Source of the DNA: Sitta carolinensis
Taxonomy: Eukaryota > Chordata > Aves > Passeriformes > Sittidae
Length of the DNA stretch: 64,000 nt
Direction of reading: 5' to 3'
Assembly (NCBI GenBank): GCA_032173965.1
Contig: CM063290.1
Span: 8,643,501 to 8,707,500 of the forward strand
Part shown: in pieces, positions 42,561 to 54,404 of the stretch
Layout: each line of letters opens with the position of its first letter
How positions within the stretch are numbered: position 1 is the stretch's first letter
Position numbers and translations under genes: made by a program
Notes under the pieces: model-generated
What the model was told of the DNA's origin: nothing
What the model saw: only the letters and a program-made list of their open reading frames with translations
Databases searched by the model: none

Positions 42561-45438
42561 ATGGCGGCGGGGCGGAGGGCGGCGGTGCTGCGGCGGGCAT
42601 GGCGGGAGCAGCGGGCGGTGCTGCTGGAGCCCCGCTACACCCCGCTGGTGGCCGCCTGCCTCTGCCTGGCCGAGGGCGGCGTCAACCTCTGGGTCATCCG
42701 CAGGGTCCCCTGTGAGTGCCGGGGCCCGGCCCGGCGCTGCCCGGGGCTGCCCCCGGCGGTGGCGGGGCCGGTCCAGGACAGCGCGGGGCGGTCCGGGGGC
42801 AGGGACAGCTCGGCCCCGGGCTGGGAGGTGATGGAGGGGCTCGTCCCGGGGCAGGGGGACAGACGTGACCCGGCCCCTCGGGTGAGAGCATCCCCCGGGC
42901 AGGGGAGAGGGGGCGGGCGTGGGGCCTGGATGGGGCCGGGGAGGGACACAGGGATGGGCTGGGGGCCCTGGATGTGGCCGGAAGGGAGGAGCCCGTGCTG
43001 ACAGCCGGCAGGGAGGCACGGGGCCAGGCTGGCCGTTTTGGAGTGGGTCGGCCCCCACTCCCCCTGCACTGCCATCCGGTCCCCCGCGCCCCAGCTGACC
43101 CCTCCGTCCCGCAGACACCGAGATCGACTGGAAGGCCTACATGCAGGAGGTGGAGGGGTTCGCTAACGGCACCCTCGACTACACCCAGCTGAAGGGTGAC
43201 ACTGGGCCGCTGGTGTGAGTGACCGGGACACCTAACTCTGCGTGACCAGCGGCTCCCGGAGGGGCCGCAAGGGCCGACCCCTCACTCCAGTCTCCCCACA
43301 GCTACCCCGCCGGCTTCGTTTACATCTTCCTGGGGCTGTACCATGCCACGGGCCGCGGCGCCGACATCCGCCTGGCACAGTACCTCTTCGCCGGCCTCTA
43401 CCTCCTCAACCTGCTCCTCGTCTTCCGCATCTACTGCCGAACGAACAAGGTACCCTGAGGCCAGGGCTCCTGCCGGCCGCCTCGGCTCTGCTGAGCTCTC
43501 ACGCCGGCAAAGTGGACACAGGGTCAGGGCTGATGTTTGGAGGAGCTCAGTAGCAGCAGGGAGTCAAGGACAGCTGCCGATGATCCCTTTGTGTCTCCCC
43601 TGCAAGGTCCCGCCGTATGTTTTCTTCTTCATGTGCTGCGCCTCATACCGTATCCACTCCATCTTTGTCCTGCGGCTCTTTAATGACCCTGTGGCCATGG
43701 CCATCCTCTTCCTCGCCATCAACCTCTTCCTGGAGGAGCGCTGGTCCTGGGGCTGCCTCCTCTTCAGGTGAGGGGCTGGGAGCTGCTCTCCGTGGGGTGC
43801 TGGGTGTGTGAGCCAGCTCAGCCGCAGGAGGAGGCTGCGCTTGGCTCAGGGGCTGCCTGGGCTCCCATGTGGGGTCCGCAGTGGTAATGCAGCTTCCCGC
43901 TCAGCCTGGCTGTGTCAGTGAAGATGAACATCCTGCTCTTCGCCCCTGGACTCCTCTTCCTCCTCCTGCAGCGGTTTGGTCTTCTGGGCTGTATCCCCAA
44001 GCTCTGCATCTGTGCCCTGCTCCAGGTGGGTCCCTTTTTGCCCTGGCAGCAGCACGGAATAGTGGGCTGCAGAGCCATGGGTGGAGACAGTGGTACCGGC
44101 ATCTGTGACCTCTCACAGCAAGCTGGGTGTTGATGAATAATCTAACTCATGTGACTTTCATCTTTGACTGACTGTCCCTGTCACCACACATGGCACTGGG
44201 CTTCTCAGGAGGTAGCCAGGGTAACAGCGACCTGGTGTAGGGCTCTGTAATGGTGCTGGTGTGTCCCTGGCAGGTGGTTCTGGGCCTGCCCTTTCTGCTG
44301 GTGAACCCTGTGGGGTACCTGACCCGCTCCTTCGACCTGGGCCGCCAGTTCCAGTTCAAATGGACAGTGAACTGGCGCTTCCTCCCAGAAGAGGTTTTCC
44401 ACAATCGAGTCTTCCATGCTTCTCTGCTCCTGGCTCACCTGGCAGGCCTGGGGCTCTTTGCACTGCACAGGTGGCACAGGTGAGATCTGGGGTTCCCCAC
44501 AGGTGTTGATCCCTGCCAGTCCCATTTGCAGGACACAGATCCATGACTCCATTGCCCCTGCAGTGCTGCTGTCCTGGGATTGCAGGCGTGAGCTAGGGGG
44601 CAGTTACTGTTCTATTTTGAGGAATGTACAGCTCAGGCATTGTGGCTCACAGGGGAACACTGGAGTGGGAGAGATTTTCAGCACCTAAAATCAATGTTTG
44701 TTCTTCCCCCTCAGTTCCAAAGAGAACATCCTGACTCTGTTGAAGGATCCTGCCAAAAGGAAACCCACATCCCCTCGCTTGACTGTCAATAATATCCTTT
44801 GGCAGGGTGGGCAGCAAGGAGAGAGGGAAAAGGCAGGGCAGGGAGAAACCTGGTTGGATTCCAGGTCATGCAGTGCTGTTGTAGCAGCCTGCCCTGGGGA
44901 AAGGAGTTCTGCTGGACAGCTGGGGAGCTGTGGGATCACGCCTCCACCCTCCTGTGTTTGCCCCCTTAATGCCAGTGCATGGATTGTCTTCGTCCTCTTC
45001 TCCTCCAACTTCCTGGGTGTCTGCTGCAGCCGCTCCCTCCACTACCAGTTCTACGTCTGGTATTTCCACACGCTGCCCTACTTACTGTGGTGCACCCCAA
45101 CCACCAAGCTCGCCCACATGCCCAAGTACGTGCTGGCAGGGAGGAGGAGCACCCATCTGCCAGGGGTCTGGGGATGAGAATGGCTGGTGTGTCCCCCATG
45201 CTGACACCCAGCTTTCCCTCTGCACAGGGTGCTGCTGTTGGGCGTGATCGAGCTCTGCTGGAACACCTACCCCTCCACAGTCTGCAGCTCCCTCTCCCTG
45301 CATATCTGCCATGGACTCATTCTGCTCCAACTCTGGTATGGCACAGCCCCTGCACCAGTGTCACTCACCCCTCCACCGAGCAGGAAAACCCACAGCCATG
45401 TCCAAGAAAGCCCAGTGAGAGTGGGGATGGCTGGCTAG
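42561..45438 (+). CDS. ALG3: ALG3, dolichyl-P-Man:Man5GlcNAc2-PP-dolichol alpha-1,3-mannosyltransferase
   Basis: Polytopic ER enzyme that adds the first luminal mannose (alpha-1,3) to the lipid-linked N-glycan precursor, using dolichol-phosphate mannose. Exons: 42561-42711, 43115-43214, 43302-43449, 43607-43767, 43905-44025, 44274-44479, 44715-44791, 44981-45125, 45228-45438. They sum to 1320 bases, 439 residues, against about 438 in human. Family landmarks in order: [106 protein letters not shown] and [20 protein letters not shown]. Many hydrophobic helices are evident. The C-terminal 25 residues after LLQLWYG differ from mammals and could reflect an unspliced end. The junction 44791/44981 needs a minor-spliceosome intron, listed separately. 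Confidence 0.95.
44792..44980 (+). other. ALG3: Candidate U12-type (minor spliceosome) AT-AT intron of ALG3
   Basis: The intron begins ATATCCTTT (44792-44800), an exact U12 AT-AC 5' splice site. It contains the branch-point word CCTTAAT at 44964-44970, whose last A is 11 bases before the inferred 3' end. Joining AAT-A to GG-ATT gives ...LTVN-R-IVFVLF, which aligns without gap to mammalian ALG3 (LTPNQIVSTLF). No GT donor gives the right phase. The 3' terminal dinucleotide would be AT rather than AC. The intron is 189 nt, a multiple of three, and has no stop in frame. Confidence 0.6.
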
Positions 45439-45585
45439 TGGGAACTGGCCTCCAAAACTGCCCCATCTGCCTGCTCTTTTCCCACTTGACTCCCAGGCTG
45501 CCCACAGCAATCCCAAGAGGGCCGTGAGCCCCAGAACTTTGCAAAGGGGGCAGGTGTGGGGTCCCCCAAAAGGCAGGACTTCATG

Positions 45586-45591
45586 AATAAA
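45586..45591 (+). terminator. ALG3: ALG3 poly(A) signal
   Basis: AATAAA about 150 bases past the ALG3 stop codon. Confidence 0.7.
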
Positions 45592-46003
45592 GGGGGCTTT
45601 GTGTGCCCTTCCCCAAAATCCTTGTCCTGTGATGATGTCAGTACAGCTGTCCTTGGACTTGCCCCACCTGAGGGAAAGCAGAGCATCTTCTAGAGTCAAG
45701 GGCACTCTTGCTTTCCAGCTGTGGGAAAGGGGTGGCCAGGACTGGGCAGCAGCCTCTATGGTGAGGTTAGAATAGAGGAGTTGCAAAACTGCTTTGCCTC
45801 AAGATTTCATTTGCTTTGATGGACCCCAGGAGTCCCTCCAGTATAGCTTTTCCTATTCCCCTGCCTGCTCCCTCCCACCAGAGATGGCTGGCAAGGGGAT
45901 GACCCCATCCAAGGATTCTGGTGAGTCCTGGCATGGCCCGAATGGAGCCAGCAGCTCTCCTCATAACGGAGACACCAATGCAGGTAGCTTGGAGCCAGGT
46001 GTC

Positions 46004-46009
46004 TTTATT
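46004..46009 (-). terminator. VWA5B2: VWA5B2 poly(A) signal
   Basis: AATAAA on minus, only 17 bases beyond the VWA5B2 stop codon at 46027. The 3' UTR is therefore probably under 50 bases. The gene is convergent with ALG3. Confidence 0.7.
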
Positions 46010-46026
46010 GGCCCCTCGGGCAGCTG

Positions 46027-49000
46027 TCAGACGTTGTTGGGATTGTAGCACAGCATGTTCAGCTTGATGTTCTCGTCCCAGTGACGCAGCAGCAGGAACA
46101 AGTGCCTGGCTGCCCCTTTGAGGCAGCCCACGTCCACCCCCTCGGGCAGGCGCTGCGCCTGCAGCCACGCATCTGCCTTGGCCGCCACCAGCTCCCACTC
46201 CTCAAAGAACCCAGCACAGCGGTGCTCCAGCCACGCCAAGGCCACTGCCGTGGCCCAGCTGGCACTCTCCAGATCCTCTGGCATGTCCTGACAGCTCACA
46301 CCGGCCTCAGAGGGGGCGGCCGAGTGGGGCCCAGTGTCGGACTCAGAGCCGTGCCCGCTGTCCACCTGCGCCCACACGGCTGCACTGGGCACCTCGGAGC
46401 AAGTGCTCTGGGATGGGGGAGAGCTGGGCTGCGGGGCTGGGATGGGCTCCTCAGCCTCCTCGGCCCCAGCTCCTGCCTCAGGCATGTTCCTGGCCCCTGG
46501 GGACACAGGGCTGAGGCTGGCACGGTGGGAGGTGTAGGGGGAGGCTCGGCGCAGGCGGTCCAGGGGGATCTGCACCACTTCAGAGAAGCTCTCAGTGAGC
46601 TGGAATGGGCCCCGAGCCTGCTGCAGCTGCACCTGCAAGGAGGGGGGACAGATGAGTGGGGGAGACAGGCAGGGGTGCAGACCCACCACAGTACCAAACA
46701 CTGGGGGCTGCAGGAGTGTTTCTGGGTACAGGGACAGTCTATTGCCCCCCCCCAAAGCCAGCCAAGATCCCCATAGATAATTAAGGATGCAGCAGGGCTG
46801 AGCAGGCACCTAACTGGGAGTATCTTCCGCTGCTCATGCTGCAGGGCCTGACCTGGGTGGCTCAGCTGGCACCCATCAGGGCAAGTCCCCCGCTGGATGG
46901 GGACTGGGATGGGAGCAGGTCCTTACCAGCGGGAGGTAGTCATGGCTCGCGTGGTTGCTGGAGCACTCGCTTTCTGGGCTGAGGCACTGCGGGCGCAGCA
47001 CCAGGCTGGGACCCCTGCGCCTGCTCAGGCTAAACCTGTGGGGTCACAGGCAAGATAATGGGATTGGGAGGAATTCCTGAAAGACAGCTGGACATCAAAC
47101 TGCTGCAGGGAAGGGGCTGGAGCACCAAACCCCCCCACTTATGCTGCAGGAGCTGGCAGGGGACATGGGACCAGTAGCTCCCAAAAAGTGGCACTGTCCC
47201 CCTTCCCACAACGTGCCATTTTTTGGTCCCTTGCATCCCCCATCCCACAGTGTCACCTGGAGCCTGTGATGCTCTCTGTGGATTTCTGGGAGCCCATGGA
47301 GGTGGTGGAGGGGCTGGATGGAGGCCCTGCAAGGGGGAAGAGTTAAGCACAGTGGGAACATGATGCACCCAGAGGTGTGTCCCACTGCCCAGTGCCTGGG
47401 AGGGCAGCTCAGCCCATGTGCCCAGGGTACTGAGGGTACAATGGATGCTCCAGCTGTGGCAGGGCATCGAGGGTACCCATCTCCCATCCTTATCTAGCCC
47501 TTGGCCCCCTCCAGCCTGGACACACCGTTTGAGTAGTTCTGCTTTTCCCAGCCAAAGGTAGGAGAGGAGATGCTGCCCAGAGACCTGCCGATCTCGTCTC
47601 GCTCTGTAAAAGAGCAAAGCCTTGTGGGGCCCCGGGCTCCAGGGACCCTCACAGCTGCTCTCAGGGGCTGTTATGCTGTCCTCCCACACCCCTCTCTCCA
47701 GCATGGGGCAGATGCCTATTTCCAGATAGATAGCCACAGCACTCTGGGCAGGACCAGCCCCACACAGCCACCAGCTGAGGATCTTCAGAGACCCTAGTGC
47801 AGATCCCTGATATAAAGGTCTGAGTCAGTACCTGCAGTGCCAGGGGCCTCATCCTGCTCCTCTACCTCCTTCTGCTGCCCCTGACCTGCTGAGGAGCTCC
47901 GGTGGTGCCAGTTCCCTGCTGCAGCAGCTCGTGTCCGGCCGGCTGAGCCAGCTGCAAGGGATGATGCCACCTCAGCCCTCTGTCTCCTTGTTGTCCCCTC
48001 CCCATCCCACCAGGCCCTTGTCCGTACCTATGCCCCACACCTCGGGGGCTGCGGGCAGGGCTGCCTGCGTGGCACCGTCCACAGGCACCAGGCGGGTGTA
48101 GAGGGAAGGCACGTTGCAGGCTTTGCTGGTTTGCACGGCTTTCAGGCGGAACCGGCGGGCAACACCTGCCCGGGGCAACGCGGTTAGAGCGGGGCGGGTG
48201 CCGGAGCCGCCCCGGGGAGCCGCCCCGGGGAGCCGCCCCAGCACCCACCCTGCTCCAGCTTGGCTTCCCGCTGTGCCACGCTCTCACTGTCCCGGACCAC
48301 GGAGCGCGCTGCCAGGCGGTGCAGTGGCTTGTCCCAGGCCTTGGACACGCGCCGCGGCGGGTCCTCCCTGCCCGGCCCCTCCCGAGGCTGCAGCAGTGAC
48401 TCCAGCGAGGTTGTCACTTCCCAGGACACCGGCTTGCCGGCTCGCAGCGCGTGGATCACCACCTGGCAGCACAGGGGCATGCCGGCATCACCCACGCTGG
48501 GCTGCCCTGGCTCGGGCGCTGGAGAGGCACTGAAGAGGTAGGAGGGCTCCACCAGCATGTCCCAGTCCAGGTGGGTGGGCGAGAGGAGGTTATCTGGGCA
48601 ACGGGAAAGGGATGGGCTCAGCAAGGCAGGGGCACCTGGCTCCATCCCCACCACCCTCGTCCCCAGAGCCAGCACACACTTGTCTCCACTGCACTGGGCT
48701 GCATTTGCCGTGGCTGGGGTCCCAGCTCATCCAGCCGCCCCTCCAGGGACTGGTTCCTCTTCTGCGATGCCTTTTCCAGGGCCTGGCAGAGCCGATGGGC
48801 ATCCAGCTCCCCGTGTGGTGTGGAAAAGCTGCGCCCAGCCAGGGCAGCACGTGCCAGCACCTTCTTCTGCCGTGCCAGCTCCTCCGTGCTCAGGGCCACT
48901 GTCACCTGCGGTGGGGACGAGGCTTTTGGCAAGCCCAGCACAGAGCCCAGACTGCACTGGGCTGCGACAGGACACCTGCGCCTCTCTGGCTGCTGGCTGG

Positions 49001-52000
49001 AGCCTTGGCTGTCGTCAGCCCCAGTGCTCTGCAGACTGGCACCAGCTGCCTCCCAGGGATGCTGCCCTGGCACCATAGGCATGGGAAGCACCCACACAGG
49101 CGTTTGCAAACATCCCTGGAGACTGACTCAGGATGATGCTGGAGTTGCCAGGGATTTGTTTGTGTGCAGAAGTGAGGTCAGCTAGGATACTCAGGCTGGA
49201 TGATGTCACAGTGGGATGCACTCCCCAGCGCAGAGTGATGTCCCTGCATTGAGCTGCCTCCCCTAAAAGCCATGTCAGGGCAGTGGCACCCGTGCCACCT
49301 CTCGCCCCGGCAGCAGGGAGCTGGGAGGATCATTTACTCTGCAGGGAAATCACTTACGCTTGACATTTCAGCAGCAAAGGTCACCAGCTGTGCTGCTGTC
49401 TGACAGGAGTGGATTACCTAAGCCGTGTCATTGGGAAGGAGCATGTCCTGGTGCTGGGTGACAGCTGGCCCCACCAAGCCTTGGGGCCACTGTCACTGGG
49501 GCAGCTGCCTTTCCCCATCCCAGTGACCCAGCTGGGTTTTAAGCCCAGGCATGAAGCAGCAGGGATGTGGCCCATGGCTAATGAAGTGTCTGGCAGTGTT
49601 GGCTGAGGGCTGAAGGAGCCAGGCTGAAGTCCAGCCAGCCAGCCCCTTCCTCTCTGGCTCAACAGATTTGATACATGATGCCAGCCCAGCTATGTTCATT
49701 TGGTTTCTGCAGCTTTAAGGCATCACAGAACTGGCTTAGGGGTCTGTTAGACACTCAGCTGACTGCTGGCCAGGGACACTAAGGGATCAGCTGCTTGGTC
49801 CCCAGCTATCTCACTTCAGTAGGGCAAAACCACCCAAGGAACATCCTCATGGCATCCATTGCTGATTCTTGCTTAAAATCCAGACTACAGCACTCTGTTT
49901 CCCAGCCCAGTGGGCAGATGTCTGGGCACCACAGAGCAGCAAGGCTCCAGCTAAGCCATGAATAACCCCCACACCCTGAGCCCCTGCACCCCATTGGCAT
50001 CCTTACCTTGGTGCCAGCTGGGCAGAGGGCAGTGGGGCAGATTTGGTGGAGGACTCGCAGAGAGACAGGCTCTTCTGGCCCTGCTGGGAGGTGACATCAG
50101 CACCAGGGACTGAGGAGCCACCCTCAGGGGCCACATCCCGGGAGCCAGTGGACTCGCTGCTGGTGGAGCTGCGGGAGAGCAGCCCCTGGCTGCGGTCAGT
50201 GCTGACAGAACAGTGTGTCAGGACATACTGCTCCTGGATGTAGGAGGGCTGGTAAATCCGCTTCCAGATGTCTCCCGCAGAAACAGGATCAATACCTGCC
50301 CGGTGAGCACACACCCTGTCAGCCCATGGCTCCCACGACTGCCCCTTGCCCCAGCTCTGGACCCCACTCACTCCGCTCTGACACCTCTGTGCTTCCAGCA
50401 AAAAGCTCCAGGGAGGCATCCCCAGTTCCTGGGTTGCTCTGGGATGGCTGGCAGCTCTCCCCAGGACTGGGCACTTCCTGCTGGGAGAGAAAGGCTGAAC
50501 CCCGGGAGCTCTGGTGAGCCCCATCCTGGCCCTAGGAGAGAGAGGACAGCACCATCAGCCCCCAGCCCGGGGAGCAGCCAGGAGCACTGGACCATGCCAT
50601 GCTCCTCAGGCCAGTGCCAGTCCTACCAGCAGGCGCCTGTCCCCGAAGCGAGCGATGCTGTAGAGGACACAGTAGCTGATGAGGCGGTCACCAGGGTAGA
50701 GGGCCGGGAGCTCGGTGGGCGAGAGCAGAGCCTCCATGCTGTCGGGGACGTACCAGTCGATGGTGATGTCGCTGATGGCTGGCTCGATCGCCTTCTTCAG
50801 GGACTTGATCAGCTGGGGTGGGGAGTGGAGACAGTGTCAGACACGGCGGTGTCCCCAGTGCCCCCCATGCCCCTGCCTGGGCATTACCTTGGGCTGCAGC
50901 CTCTCAGCTGGACTCAGGAACTCAGCACGGCCCCGGCTCACCTTGGCCATGGCCTTCAGCAGCTGCCGGCACGCCCGCGGGCCCATGCCAAAGCTGAAGC
51001 ACCTGCACGAGAGCCAGGGGATGGAAAGTCATGGCTAGGCGGGGGCTGGGGGCAGGCAAACCCCGTGGTGAGCCCTTCAGCAGGGATGGGCAGGGTGTCT
51101 GACAGCCAGAGTGCTGCTCTGGCTCTGCTGGGCTGGGGCACCCAGGAAGGGTCGAGCTGATGGGCTGAGGATCTGATGGGTGAGGGACACCCTCGGGGCA
51201 GATGCAGGTAAGATTTGAGGCTGCACAAGGAGAAATCAGTGGGAACAGCGTGGGGGATTTAGAGAACACTGAGACCTGCCATGGTGCCGGGGCTGTACCT
51301 GACGGTGCTGGCCTGCCTGCGCACCAGCCGGAGGATCCTGCTTGCATTGCCCACTGCCGCACCGGTGAAGAGGAATAGCTGGCGAGGGTAGCCGTGGTGG
51401 AGGGGCTGTGACAGCGCCCAGCCCAGGGCTGCCAGCAGGTTGGTGCCACCAGGGTCCGCCCGCAGTCTGCCAAGGTGCTCGCAGGCACGCCGCAACGTCT
51501 CCTGTCAGCACAAAGAGTCAGCCTGGCAGTGGGCCCCTGGCTCACCAACCCCCACCCCAAGTCAAGGATCTGGGAGGAGGACAGAGAAGGGTTAGTGGAT
51601 ACCCAGGATTTGCCTGTGATACTCACGTTGCTGCAGAGGCGACTGGATGGGAAGAGCGGCTTGATGTCAGCGCCGAAGCTGGCAAGGTTGAGCAGTGTTC
51701 CTGATGGGAGGCTCTTCAGGGCCACCAGCAAAGCCTCCTGAGGTGACAGCAGGGACCAGGGACAGCTACTAAAGGCTGGCTACCCATGGAGCCCCCCTGG
51801 ACCCATGGCCGTGCCTCACCTTGACCTTGTCAAGGTCAGGGCCACTGATGGTGTCGCTGCGGTCAATGAGGAAGAGGATCTCACGGGTGATGGTCTGCAG
51901 GTCCCTGGGGACGCCCTCCACAACTGGGCAGAAGTTCAGCATCAGCACGGGGTTGGGGAAGATGTCTTTGTGGAAACGCTTCTGCACAAAAGCCACCTGC

Positions 52001-54404
52001 AAGCCAGGCAGGTCAGTGGCTTTCTCACCCTCCAGATCACACCAAGGTCCTCCTCACCCACATCCCACCACCTCCCCCTGTCTTTCTCCTGGCTGGGGCA
52101 GCAGTAGCTATGCCCTGTCACCTGTCTCTCGCCACTGCTGTCCTTCCTGGCAATCTGCAGGTAATCCCGGCGGCTCCGGATGCACGCCTCGTACTCAGGG
52201 TATGTCATGGTGCCATCCTCAATCACCAGGTGAGGGCTGTGAGGCTCTGGGGGGCACAGAAGAGTTTTGAGCTATCCCGTGCTGCAAAGGGCTGGGGTAT
52301 GCTCTGTATGTTTCTGGGATGATGCCTCAAACCCTCCAAGGGCACCATCTCCCCTCACCACAAGGGTAAAGGATGATCTCCAGGTCCCTGTCATAGCGGT
52401 GGGGCTCGGCTAGGGTGACACAGGTGGTGGTGGCAGAACTGGCCCAGGGGTCAGCATCAGCTCTCAGGGCATGTGATGGGCTCTCCAGCCCTGCAGAGAA
52501 GGGAAGGCAGCAAGTAAATCCCTCAAAAACCCCTCCTCAGCCCTTCACTCCCCAGGCCCCACATCAGTGGCTAGTTCCTGACAGAGCTAATGGGACCGAC
52601 TGGGCCAGCAGCAAGGAGAACATCCCCACCAACCAGCCATTTTTGCTTCCTCACCCATCCTCTCCCCAGTGCACCACATCACCCCAGGGAAGGAAGCTGC
52701 TGACTGAGAGCTGCCCAAAGGCACAGGCAAAGTGACTTTGGGGGGTCCCATCCCCAGGGATGGAATGGGAAAAGGGCTTCTTCACCTGGAGGGAGTGCAG
52801 GAGGATGCCCAGGAACAGGCCCTCACATCCTCCTAGAAAGGAGGGACCAGGGAACATCATCCACATTTTGAGGTTTTGCACAACCAACTGATAATGCCCA
52901 AGCCACTCTCCCTACCTGCCAGCAAGCAGGGGCCCTTCACCAGGAGCTCGAAGGTGAACTCGTAAGGAAAAGGGTTGTAGGGTCGTCCCCGAAAAACATC
53001 CACGCTCTCCACAGGCACCACAGTGGGGGGCTGGCTCCGGGCACCTGGGCCCCCAAAACAGCTGGTGGGGCTGCAAGGGGAGAGGGAGTGATGGCTCCTG
53101 CCCCCCACCCTGCTGGCCCAGCATTAGCATTGCCCCCCTGGGATGGCAGAGATTGAGGAAGCCATGAAAATCACCATAGGGCCAACCTGTCGTCACACAA
53201 GCTTGCCGGCTCGCTCTCGGGGTCGGCGGGGATGTGGGGTGTGAGGATGGGGGGCAGGAGGAGGCGCAGGGCCCCGTCGGGCAGCGTGGGCAGCTCCTGC
53301 ACTGTGTTCAAGGTGACGGCCAGGCTCTCCGATGGGCACAGTGTGCCAGTGACAATGATGAAGGTGGAGCGCTCCATGTCCTCATCCAAGACAAGGTGGC
53401 CTGGGCAGGAGAGGGATGAGGCATGGGGAGAGGTCAGTGAGGCAATGTGGGGTTGTGGAGGAGGCCATTATTAAGTGGCCCTAATTGCTCCCAAAGGTGA
53501 CAGCAGAGCACAGGTGTCATGAAGTCTGTGTGAATGATGGCAGAGCCCCAGAAGAGGTGGAGGGAGGGGAAAGGAGACATTGAGATCTCCAGCCCCAGAG
53601 CACCCCCAGGCACTGGGGTGGCCTGAGCCCCTCAGTGAGGGGCTCTCAGCCCCTTTTAGTCCCCGCTGTCTTTTCTGAGCCTCCTGGCCAGGAGCACCGA
53701 GCAGCAGCACCCGTGCCACAGCACTTACCGCTGGCACAGTGGCGCAGCCGGCCGGGGCTGGGGCTGCACTGGAGGCAGCAGTCCTGCACTCGGTGCCGAT
53801 TCTGCATTTGGAATGTCACCCGCCGGCTGCCTACTGCTGCCTCAAAGCCGGCCACCACCTCCGACTCCTCCAGCGGGTAGATGAAGATGCCTGCAGCAGA
53901 AGGGAGCCCCGAGGCAGATGCCGGCATAGGGAACAGCCCACAGTAGCCCCGCTGGGAACCTGCCTGAGCCCAGCACGGCTGAGACACGCGAGAGGTACAG
54001 ACCCAGAGCCTCGCTAACCCAGGGGGAGGATGAAATCCTCCTGTTCCTCAGTGATGGGAATCTGCCCAGCCTGACTCTCCTCCTGCCCGCAGGGTATGAC
54101 AGTGGCCCCACCTCTGCCGGCCTCTGTCCTTGCTCCCCAGACAGAGCAAGGTTTGGGGGTCATGACACAGATGGGCTGGAGACGGGATGCTCTCCAGCAC
54201 AGGGGCTTTTAGGGGGCCATGCAGGCAAGCCTGGGTCCCTGCTAGACATGATAGTCCTCCCTTACCTTCCACAGGCTCCTTGTGGGGGTTGGTGTACGTG
54301 AGGTGAGCAGTGATGCTCAGGGAGTATCCATTGGCACAGGCCTTCACCGTGGAGCTCTTCAGGGGCAGAGCCTCCCAGGACAAGAGGGCATAGAGGCCTG
54401 GCAT
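46027..54404 (-). CDS. VWA5B2: VWA5B2, von Willebrand factor A domain-containing 5B2
   Basis: Protein of unknown biochemical role with an N-terminal VIT domain and a central VWA domain. Exons (minus): 54266-54404, 53729-53890, 53187-53400, 52916-53070, 52359-52490, 52122-52246, 51820-51996, 51627-51737, 51299-51501, 50888-51002, 50627-50812, 50372-50531, 50007-50295, 48680-48905, 48249-48593, 48028-48165, 47832-47951, 47526-47603, 47257-47326, 46927-47035, 46027-46632. It begins MPGLYALLSWEALPLKSST. VIT segments include IFIYPLEESEVVAGFEA. The VWA strand ILFLIDRSDTISG has a MIDAS-like DRSDT. Ser/Pro-rich linkers follow, then a conserved C-terminus WATAVALAWLEHRC to LLLRHWDENIKLNMLCYNPNNV. The sum is 3860 bases, one short of a whole number of codons. 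The break is at the 50007/48905 junction, where a phase-2 donor meets an acceptor that reads in phase 0. Human VWA5B2 is about 1242 residues; this one is about 1286. Confidence 0.93.

Noticed and set aside
46633..47256. miR-1224 mirtron expected in a late VWA5B2 intron from the mammalian locus
   Set aside because: The corresponding introns are 221 and 294 bases and lack the short GTGAGGACTC start and the hairpin; not supported here.
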